A stretch of DNA of 64,000 bases from a bacterium (Candidatus Blackallbacteria) CG13_big_fil_rev_8_21_14_2_50_49_14 (lineage in GTDB: Bacteria > Cyanobacteriota > Sericytochromatia > UBA7694): contig PFGG01000065.1 of assembly GCA_002783405.1 (NCBI GenBank), positions 62,001 through 126,000 of the forward strand, read 5' to 3'. Below are positions 51,362 to 58,343 of this stretch, one piece after another. The notes under the pieces are model-generated. The model made no database searches, had not been told where the DNA came from, and was given only the letters and a program-made list of their open reading frames with translations. The position numbers and the translations under genes were made by a program. How positions within the stretch are numbered: the stretch's first letter is position 1; each line of letters opens with the position of its first letter.

Positions 51362-52885
51362 ATGCAAGGATTAGGTGGTGGTAGCTCTATGATTCGGGGA
51401 ACAGGGCCCTTAATGGCTCCCAGTTCCATTGCCCCTACACGTACAGCGACGCCAACAGAACAACCAACCAAGACAACAACCCCCAACCCTTCTGCTTTTG
51501 AACCCAAAGCGACCCAAGTCATTACCACCGACAAAGAAGCCATTTGCTCTGCGGTAGACAATTGTCCTCAACCCGATGGTTCAACCCCTGAAATTCCAGA
51601 TGAAAGCACAGGTTTTGAACAAGAATCGGTAGAAAGCTTGGATCAGGGTTTTGAAGCTGAGACAGGCGAAGTCGCTGAAAGCGGCGAATCAAATGAAACC
51701 GAAGCCACTGATGAATCAGGCGGGTCAGACGAAACCGAAGCCACCGATGAATCAGGCGGGTCAGACGAAACCGAAGCCACTGATGAATCAGGCGGGTCAG
51801 ATGAAACCGAAAGCAGCAGTGGAACAAGCGAGTCGGGAGGAACTGAAGCGGCTCAGACAGATAAGGATGGAAACGAAGCTCCCTCCGTAGCCGCTCATGC
51901 GCCCCAAGATCTCTCACTTTCAAAAATGGCAGCCATAGGTGGAAAAATAGGCACAGGGGCAGCTAAAATCAATGAAGCTGTACAAGCTGTGCGCACACAA
52001 AATCAGGGAAAAACCCCCACAGCCTCCGCTACACCGGGTGGTGCAGCCAAAGTCAATTCTCATTTGACCACAGCGAAAAACATCGGCACTTTATTGGATG
52101 GGGATGCCAATGCCGCCGATATCAAAGCGGGTTCCGAGCTTTTGGGTGATGCCTCAAAAGCACTTCAGAATTCTACACGTGCCGCACAAGTCGGACAGGT
52201 ACTTGGACAAGCAGCGAAGGTGGGTACGCTTGTCGGTTCAACCGTCAATCTTGTAACGACGGTTTCGAACGGCCAATTACAAGCCAATATCGCCAAAGCA
52301 GCAGAAGATCCCTCGGCTCAAAATCTCGGTGCGGTTGCAAATGACAGCAAAGCCCTGACCACAGCAGTTCAAGGCGTCACCAATGGTGCCAAGGGCGCTC
52401 AGGCGACCCTCGATGCAGTTCACGCGGCTTCAACCGCAAGAACCGCAGCCACCACAACGGGTCGCGTAGCTCTGCGCACAGCAGAAACGGGTGCCCACGT
52501 CGCAGCAAGTGCTAGCCGTGCTGTGGGCCGTCTGGCTCCAGGCGTCAATGTTGCCATGGCCGTTGTGGACACAGCTGTCGCGGCCACCGACATCGCCAAA
52601 GCGGTGCAAAATCCCACCACAGATAATGTTGTAAACGCAGCATTTAGCAGTATTACCGCAGCGGGCTCGATTGCTGCGGCTTCTAATGTTCCGGTGGTAT
52701 CTCAAGTGGGCGCCGCCGTAGCAACCGTTTCTGATGCCGCCAAATTGGTCTACAACAATCGGCATGAAATTGCGGCTGCCGCTGATAAGGCTGCCACGAC
52801 AGTCACCAACGCAGCCAGCAATGCCGTCAGTGCCGCCAGCAGTGCTGCCAGCAGCGCTTATACCTGGGCTAAGAGCTGGTTTTAA
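51362..52885 (+). CDS. Low-complexity Ala/Thr-rich protein with acidic repeats
   Basis: 507 aa, no signal peptide. The first 110 residues are disordered (Pro/Thr-rich). Then come three perfect or near-perfect 12-residue units (ETEATDESGGSD) and a partial fourth (about 112-155). The rest is built of Ala, Thr, Val and Asn with helical amphipathic stretches and hydrophobic blocks (TLVGSTVNLVTTV, SSITAAGSIAAASNVP), ending in SAASSAYTWAKSWF. It resembles surface or secreted low-complexity proteins; no family found. The stop is 3 nt from the ATG of the next gene. Confidence 0.75.
   Translation: MQGLGGGSSMIRGTGPLMAPSSIAPTRTATPTEQPTKTTTPNPSAFEPKATQVITTDKEAICSAVDNCPQPDGSTPEIPDESTGFEQESVESLDQGFEAETGEVAESGESNETEATDESGGSDETEATDESGGSDETEATDESGGSDETESSSGTSESGGTEAAQTDKDGNEAPSVAAHAPQDLSLSKMAAIGGKIGTGAAKINEAVQAVRTQNQGKTPTASATPGGAAKVNSHLTTAKNIGTLLDGDANAADIKAGSELLGDASKALQNSTRAAQVGQVLGQAAKVGTLVGSTVNLVTTVSNGQLQANIAKAAEDPSAQNLGAVANDSKALTTAVQGVTNGAKGAQATLDAVHAASTARTAATTTGRVALRTAETGAHVAASASRAVGRLAPGVNVAMAVVDTAVAATDIAKAVQNPTTDNVVNAAFSSITAAGSIAAASNVPVVSQVGAAVATVSDAAKLVYNNRHEIAAAADKAATTVTNAASNAVSAASSAASSAYTWAKSWF
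51695..51802 (+). repeat. 36-nt coding tandem repeat
   Basis: Three 36-base units (starting 51695, 51731 and 51767) encode ETEATDESGGSD; they differ only at a few silent positions, so the expansion is recent. A partial fourth unit follows. Confidence 0.92.
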
Positions 52886-52888
52886 GCC

Positions 52889-54160
52889 ATGAAATACGCA
52901 GTTAAAGAAAAATCAAACGCCTGGATAGATGTCTCCTTTCAGCTATCAAACGCTGAACTGGCCATGAAACAAAGGCAAATTGAAACCCGCTTGCCACAAA
53001 AACCCAGCCCAGATGAGCTTAATAAATTGGTTCGTCAAACGAGCATGCGTGATGCGGTACAAGCCTATTTAAAAAAGGAAAGTCTGACCACTTGGGGGCT
53101 TCCTCGCTATAAAGTTGTACAGGAAGCCACTGAGTCTGGTCTAAATTTTATTTCCAGGCTCTCCTTGCTTCCAGAAATCAAACTGCCAAACTATGAAAAC
53201 CTACAGTTAGAAGTCAATCCTGTGCCCATGCCCACCGAAGAAGGCATGCAAGCAGAACTGTTTCAGTTGAAATATTTGGTCTCTAACCCTGTAGAAGTTA
53301 CGCGCGGTATTCAGTGGGGCGATATTGTAGAATTGGGTTTTAGCGCCTTTGACAGCGAAAATCAGCCCATTCCCTTGAGCACCCGTGAACGTCAGTCCAT
53401 GATTATCAACGGTGCACTGTTTTACCCTGAATTTTTAGAACAGATTTTGGGCCTGAAAGCAGGAGAAAAATTTGAATTTCAATTCAAAGCCCCTGCTGAT
53501 TATTTTCATCCACCTGCTCAGAACCAGGCAGTTACCTACCGCGGAATGGTTTATCAGGTGATGGAACCCCAGCATGTGCAATCTGATCAAGAGTTTCTCG
53601 AACGCGTGGGTGAGTTTGAAAATATGGACGCCCTTTACGCACAAATTGCCGAAGATGTCTTGATTCACAATCAAAATGCCTGGCAGAAAGAATTGCGTCA
53701 AGCCGTGGTTCAGTTGCTCAATCAAAATACAGAAGTAACATTTTCTGAAGAACTCTTGCAATCTGAACTGCGCTCAGAGTGGGAAAGACTGGAGCGGGAT
53801 CCTTTAATCGCATTGGGATACGCCGAAACCATACTGGAACAATCCTGGCTGGCTTGGCAAAGTTTGCCCCCTCTCAAAGAACAAACTAAAAATAAGCTCA
53901 AAAACAGTTTGATTCTGTATCAAATCGTTAAAGAACAAAATCTCACCGTAGATCCCAGTGAGGTGATAGCGCTCATGATGGCCACGGCTGATACTTTCGG
54001 TGGAGACAGTCCTGAAGCCTTGTTTATGGAATTAAAACGAAGTAAAAAGCTCGATTCTCTCGTAGCGCAGTTTGAATCTGAAAAAGCTGTCGACTACCTC
54101 ATGGGTCGGTTAACGGTTATTTGTCAGGGAGAAGTTTTGATTTCACCTCAAGCGGAATAA
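52889..54160 (+). CDS. Divergent trigger-factor-like chaperone lacking the ribosome-docking loop
   Basis: 423 aa. The middle (about 140-235) aligns with the FKBP-type domain of trigger factor: WGDIVELGFSAF, FYPEFLEQILGLKAGEKFEF and FHPPAQNQAVTYRGMVYQV. The last 180 residues are helical like the chaperone domain. In the N-terminal domain the loop G-F-R-x-G-K-x-P, which binds ribosomal protein L23, is missing; that place reads PQKPSPDELNKL. It is therefore probably not a general ribosome-bound trigger factor. It is 3 nt downstream of the low-complexity protein gene and may fold or hold that product (inference). Confidence 0.72.
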   Translation: MKYAVKEKSNAWIDVSFQLSNAELAMKQRQIETRLPQKPSPDELNKLVRQTSMRDAVQAYLKKESLTTWGLPRYKVVQEATESGLNFISRLSLLPEIKLPNYENLQLEVNPVPMPTEEGMQAELFQLKYLVSNPVEVTRGIQWGDIVELGFSAFDSENQPIPLSTRERQSMIINGALFYPEFLEQILGLKAGEKFEFQFKAPADYFHPPAQNQAVTYRGMVYQVMEPQHVQSDQEFLERVGEFENMDALYAQIAEDVLIHNQNAWQKELRQAVVQLLNQNTEVTFSEELLQSELRSEWERLERDPLIALGYAETILEQSWLAWQSLPPLKEQTKNKLKNSLILYQIVKEQNLTVDPSEVIALMMATADTFGGDSPEALFMELKRSKKLDSLVAQFESEKAVDYLMGRLTVICQGEVLISPQAE

Positions 54161-54176
54161 GCCCTGCAAATTGTGT

Positions 54177-54182
54177 TAAAAT
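54177..54182 (+). promoter_or_regulatory. -10 box of the subtilase gene
   Basis: TGTTAAAAT: extended -10 (TG-T-TAAAAT) 30 bases before the ATG at 54212; the -35 region is weak. Confidence 0.4.
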
Positions 54183-54211
54183 GGGGTACTTCCTGCGTTC
54201 TGGAGACCTCC

Positions 54212-55468
54212 ATGTCAAAATATCTGCCTTTGCTCTGTAGTTTGGCTTTGTTTTCCTGCCAATTGCCCTCTTTCTTGCCACAAACTCAACCGACAGCTCG
54301 TTTTCTCGCTCAATCAAGCATTCAAGCTTCAGCGATTTCCGGGCAAACCATTGTCCGTCTGAAACCAGGCAATGCACCTGAAGCATTCGCACAGAAACAT
54401 GGGTTACGCCTCAAACACAGCTTGGGCTTGGGCATGTATGTCTTTGAAGGGCTCAAGCCCTTTTCCGTTTTGGCGAGCGATCCGGCTGCGGTTTGGGCAG
54501 AACCCGATTACAAAATTCAATTGCCAGCCATGCAAGGGCGCAATCTCTCGGCCCCCCTCCCCCGCGTAGAGAATCCAATGCTGCCCAATGATCCCCTGAT
54601 TCCAGCAGAATACGGATTTACCCTGACAGGCACAGATAAAATCTGGCAACGTCAGCCCGGACGCCCCGAAGTGATTGTCGCAGTCGTAGATTCAGGCATT
54701 GATGCCAGTCATCCTGAATTGCAGGGCCAGGTCGTGGAAGGCTTTGATTTCACAGAAAAAGTACCTGTTCCTGGTGGAATGCATGATGGCTATGGCCATG
54801 GCACCCATGTCGCAGGTGTGATTGGCGCCAAAGCCAATAATGGCATCGGCATTGCAGGTATTGCACCGGGATGCCGTCTGATGCCCGTACGTATTTTCAA
54901 TAATTGGGGAAGTTCCGAAGGGGGCCTCTCAACTCAGGCGATTCTCTGGGCTGTGGATCATGGAGCCAAAGTGATTAACGCCAGTTGGGGCAGCCCCATG
55001 TTAGGTGAGGCCGCCAAAGCGGCCTATGAATACGCCATCGCCAAAGATGTGGTTTTTGTAGCTGCCGTCGGCAATTCAGGCAAAGAAGACACCGAATATT
55101 ATCCTGGCGCAAGCCCTGAAGCCATCGGTGTTTCTGCCGTAAATGCTGATGATCGTTGGGCCTCTTTTTCAACCTTTGGCGAATGGGTGGATCTGGCGGC
55201 CCCCGGTGCAAATGTGCTCTCAACCTATCCCCTGGCCCTGGGCAATGGCTATAAAATCATGGATGGAACCTCCATGGCTGCCCCCTTTGTCACGGCTGCC
55301 GCCGCCTTGGTGCGCAGTGAACACCCCGATTGGAGCCAGGCACAGGTGCGTGCGCAATTGGAGCGCACAGCCAAAGACGTGATTATGACAGGAAAAGACA
55401 AATATTCAGGCTTTGGGCGTGTCGATATTGCCCGAGCGGTTCTGGAGCCTCTTCCAGCCCGCCCCTGA
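54212..55468 (+). CDS. Subtilisin-like serine protease, lipoprotein
   Basis: 418 aa from the ATG at 54212 (GGAG 6 nt upstream). The signal ends in lipobox L-F-S-C (Cys16). An inhibitor-I9-type propeptide region (about 35-100) precedes the S8 domain with catalytic Asp160 (VVDSGID), His196 (GHGTHVAG) and Ser354 (GTSMAAP), plus oxyanion Asn in AAVGNSG. Extracytoplasmic protein digestion or processing is its likely role. Its TGA overlaps the next ATG by 1 nt (TGATG). Confidence 0.93.
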   Translation: MSKYLPLLCSLALFSCQLPSFLPQTQPTARFLAQSSIQASAISGQTIVRLKPGNAPEAFAQKHGLRLKHSLGLGMYVFEGLKPFSVLASDPAAVWAEPDYKIQLPAMQGRNLSAPLPRVENPMLPNDPLIPAEYGFTLTGTDKIWQRQPGRPEVIVAVVDSGIDASHPELQGQVVEGFDFTEKVPVPGGMHDGYGHGTHVAGVIGAKANNGIGIAGIAPGCRLMPVRIFNNWGSSEGGLSTQAILWAVDHGAKVINASWGSPMLGEAAKAAYEYAIAKDVVFVAAVGNSGKEDTEYYPGASPEAIGVSAVNADDRWASFSTFGEWVDLAAPGANVLSTYPLALGNGYKIMDGTSMAAPFVTAAAALVRSEHPDWSQAQVRAQLERTAKDVIMTGKDKYSGFGRVDIARAVLEPLPARP

Positions 55469-57120
55469 TGTCGGATCGCTTACTTTTAGAAGAGGCTTGC
55501 CCGGCCTCGCAATCGCTGAGCTGGAAAATTCATGCCCAGGCTTTTGCACAGGAAGGCATGCAAGCCTGGTTGGATTTTCGTATCCCCTACAGCGTGACCG
55601 GCAATATAGCCCTGGCCCGCCAAAAAGCCTATGTTTTATTTGAAAGCCTGCCACAGGGCACAGATCCTGTCTATGTCTTGGAGCTGGGAGCTGGCCCTGG
55701 TTTTTTTGCCTGGCATTTTCTTCAGGCCTGGCAGGAGCTGGCCCCAGACAGGCCAATACATTACCTTTTAACCGACTTTTCCCGTGCCACGCTCGAAGGG
55801 GTGGCAGCACGCCCCGCCTTTCAGGTCATGGTTGAAACGGGATGCCTGGGTATTTTTCAATTGGATACCCCAAGACCTGAAGCCCTGGTCGCCATTTCAG
55901 AAGTTCAGTTCGAAATCCCCAAGCAGCTTCATGCCATCATCGGCAATTACTATGCCTGCACCTTGCCAACCACGCTTTTGTGTTGGCAGGAAGAAAGACT
56001 GCAGGAACGCTGGTGTAAAACCTGGCTGCACCTGCCAGAGGGTTTTCCAGATCTCAGCCCTGAGCAAAGTCAAGCCCTCAAACAGTGGGTTTTAGAGCTT
56101 GCTGTTTCGCAAAAGATCTCTGCGCAAGCCCTGCAAAACCTGCATGCAATTTTTAGTCAGGAATCCCCCGACACCTTGAAAAAGCTGACCAAATGGGCCG
56201 AAGTTCTGCCTTTTGAACTCATGAATGAATTGGATGAAAGCAGTTATTACGAACCAATTCAATTCTCGGGTCTTTCAGAGAAAGAAATTCAACTGCTCTT
56301 GAACGCAGGCCAAGCGCTGAGAGAGCAAAGTTTTCCCTGGCCCCAGGGGCTTTGGGAACGGCTCAAGCAACTGGAAAACTGGCTAGCACCCAATGCGCTC
56401 TTCTTTTTATCGGATAAGGGTTACTACCTCAGCTCGCAAAGTGTTCCTGCCGATCTCTCTCAACCTTCCCTGCATGGAAACACCCTGGCCTACCCCCTGC
56501 ATCTGGATCTCATCAGTGATTGGTTGCGCCTACATGGCTGGCAGACCGCACATACTCCCTATCCTTTTGATCCCCTGCAAACCTTGGTCGCAGCCTGGAG
56601 GCCCAGCCCCCAGAACAGCTGGAGAGAAAACTTTGCTGCCCATTTTATTTTGCAAAACAATAATTTAGATGCCGCCCGACTGGTGCGTGCAGCTCAGGAT
56701 TATCAGACCCAAGGCGATGATCAGACCGCTGTGGGCTTTTACCAAAAGGCACTGCGTTACCGTCCCGGAGAGCCCCGCATTGTGCATGAACTGACAGCTT
56801 GCCTGATTCGGCTGGGAGCCTTTCGCTTGGCGGAAGAAATGCTCGATATTCCGGTGATCGATCTATACCAGCAATTTGATTTTGATTATCAACGGGGCCA
56901 GATCGCTTTCTTTCTGGGGGAACCAGCGCAAGCTATCGAGTCTTTTCAGCTCTCACTCATCGAGCAGGGAGAATACGCAAGCGTTTATTACAGTCTGGCC
57001 TTGTCCTATTTGGCATTGGCACAGGAAGCAGAAGCAAAAGACAGCCTAAAAAACTGTCTGAAACTGGAACCCCACCACAGCGCAGCCCAAACGCTCTTAG
57101 CTAAAATTCAGACCCCCTGA
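55468..57120 (+). CDS. SAM-dependent methyltransferase-like protein with TPR tail
   Basis: 550 aa from the ATG at 55468. The SAM-binding motif I reads VLELGAGPGFFAW (about 69-81), with LLTDFSRATLEG as the second acidic motif. A helical middle (about 170-390) is not assigned. Residues about 400-550 form TPR repeats (DQTAVGFYQKALRY, YSLALSYLALAQEAEAKDSL). It probably methylates a macromolecule held by the TPRs; substrate unknown. Coupled with the subtilase by an overlapping stop-start. Confidence 0.75.
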   Translation: MSDRLLLEEACPASQSLSWKIHAQAFAQEGMQAWLDFRIPYSVTGNIALARQKAYVLFESLPQGTDPVYVLELGAGPGFFAWHFLQAWQELAPDRPIHYLLTDFSRATLEGVAARPAFQVMVETGCLGIFQLDTPRPEALVAISEVQFEIPKQLHAIIGNYYACTLPTTLLCWQEERLQERWCKTWLHLPEGFPDLSPEQSQALKQWVLELAVSQKISAQALQNLHAIFSQESPDTLKKLTKWAEVLPFELMNELDESSYYEPIQFSGLSEKEIQLLLNAGQALREQSFPWPQGLWERLKQLENWLAPNALFFLSDKGYYLSSQSVPADLSQPSLHGNTLAYPLHLDLISDWLRLHGWQTAHTPYPFDPLQTLVAAWRPSPQNSWRENFAAHFILQNNNLDAARLVRAAQDYQTQGDDQTAVGFYQKALRYRPGEPRIVHELTACLIRLGAFRLAEEMLDIPVIDLYQQFDFDYQRGQIAFFLGEPAQAIESFQLSLIEQGEYASVYYSLALSYLALAQEAEAKDSLKNCLKLEPHHSAAQTLLAKIQTP

Positions 57121-57147
57121 ATTCTGCCCGATAGCACTGGGACAGGC

Positions 57148-57153
57148 TACAAT
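57148..57153 (+). promoter_or_regulatory. -10 box of the ArsA-like gene
   Basis: GGCTACAATAGAAG; TACAAT lies 30 bases before the ATG at 57183. No strong -35. Confidence 0.4.
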
Positions 57154-57182
57154 AGAAGCACCTTGATCCTGGAAACGAAGCT

Positions 57183-58343
57183 ATGCGAATTATTCTCTAC
57201 ACTGGCAAAGGCGGTGTAGGCAAAACCACCCTTTCTGCCGCAACAGCCTTAAAAGCGGCCCAAATGGGATACCGAACCCTGATTATCAGTACAGATCCTG
57301 CCCACAGCCTGTCCGACTCTTTTGACTTGCAACTCTCCGATGAACCCACTTCTATCCGTGAAAATTTATGGGGCCAGGAGATTAACGTTCTCAAAGATAT
57401 TCACAAATATTGGGGGGAGCTTCAGGCCTCTTTAAGTGCACTCTTAGTCACCAAAGGCTTCGACAATGTTGTGGCCGATGAATTAGCGGTGATGCCTGGT
57501 ATGGAAGAAGTGGCAAGCCTCTTACATGTGCATGAAAAAGCGCAATCTGGGCAGTTTGACCTGATTATTCTGGATTGCGCCCCCACGGGTGAAACCATCC
57601 GCTTGATCAGCATGCCCGATATCATTGACTGGTATATTGAGAAAATGTTTTCGATATCCCTGAAAGGCGCAGGCATTTTCGAGCCTGTGCTGAAATCAGC
57701 CTTGGCCATTCCAGGTCAGGCCGTATTTAAAGCCATTCAAACCCTTTTTGGCGGTGTAACCGCCTTACAAGCGCAATTGATCGATCCTGCAATTACCTCG
57801 ATCCGAGTCGTGATGAACCCTGAAAAAATGGTCTTGAAAGAAGCCCTGCGCTCGTTTACTTATTTTTCATTGTTTGGCTACAATGTTGACTTGGTCTTAC
57901 TCAACCGCATTGTTGAAGAAACAGGGGATTCTGAACTCTTACAGAGCATGCGCACGGTCCAGGCGGGGTATATCAGCCAGGCCAAAACATCATTTACGCC
58001 AGTGCCCATGAAACAAATCCCCCTCTTTGTGGGTGAGATTGTCGGGCTTGAAAACCTCGAAAAAATTGCAAAGGCGACTTTTTCAGCGCAAGAAGATCCC
58101 ACCCAAGTCTATTTTCAGGAAAAGATCCAGGAAGTTCACAAACTGGAAGGTGGCGAATATCTTTTGAAAAGACGCTTTCCACCCTTTGAAATTGAACGGT
58201 TTGATTTGCGAAAAAAAGGGGATGAACTCATTCTCACGATCGGCAATGTCAGAAGATCGATTATTTTGCCTCAAACCCTGGCCATGCTTGAGCCTGTGAA
58301 GGCAGAATTTCGCAATGGAGAATTGCAGGTCAGGTTTCGCTGA
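57183..58343 (+). CDS. ArsA/Get3-family ATPase with HSP20-like C-terminal domain
   Basis: 386 aa. Deviant Walker A GKGGVGKTT (8-16), switch STDPAHSLSDSF (about 37-48), and LIILDCAPTGETIRLI (switch II). The last 80 residues, starting around EYLLKRRFPPF, look like the ArsA HSP20-like domain found in cyanobacterial and chloroflexal members. ArsA/Get3 proteins move membrane proteins or arsenite by ATP-driven dimer changes. No arsB or arsR gene is near, so targeting or chaperone use is more likely. Ends in a 14-base convergent overlap with the HEAT gene. Confidence 0.9.
   Translation: MRIILYTGKGGVGKTTLSAATALKAAQMGYRTLIISTDPAHSLSDSFDLQLSDEPTSIRENLWGQEINVLKDIHKYWGELQASLSALLVTKGFDNVVADELAVMPGMEEVASLLHVHEKAQSGQFDLIILDCAPTGETIRLISMPDIIDWYIEKMFSISLKGAGIFEPVLKSALAIPGQAVFKAIQTLFGGVTALQAQLIDPAITSIRVVMNPEKMVLKEALRSFTYFSLFGYNVDLVLLNRIVEETGDSELLQSMRTVQAGYISQAKTSFTPVPMKQIPLFVGEIVGLENLEKIAKATFSAQEDPTQVYFQEKIQEVHKLEGGEYLLKRRFPPFEIERFDLRKKGDELILTIGNVRRSIILPQTLAMLEPVKAEFRNGELQVRFR

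Noticed and set aside
51695-51802. 36-nt direct repeats as a CRISPR array
   Set aside because: The units are contiguous with no spacers and are in frame, so they are a coding tandem repeat.
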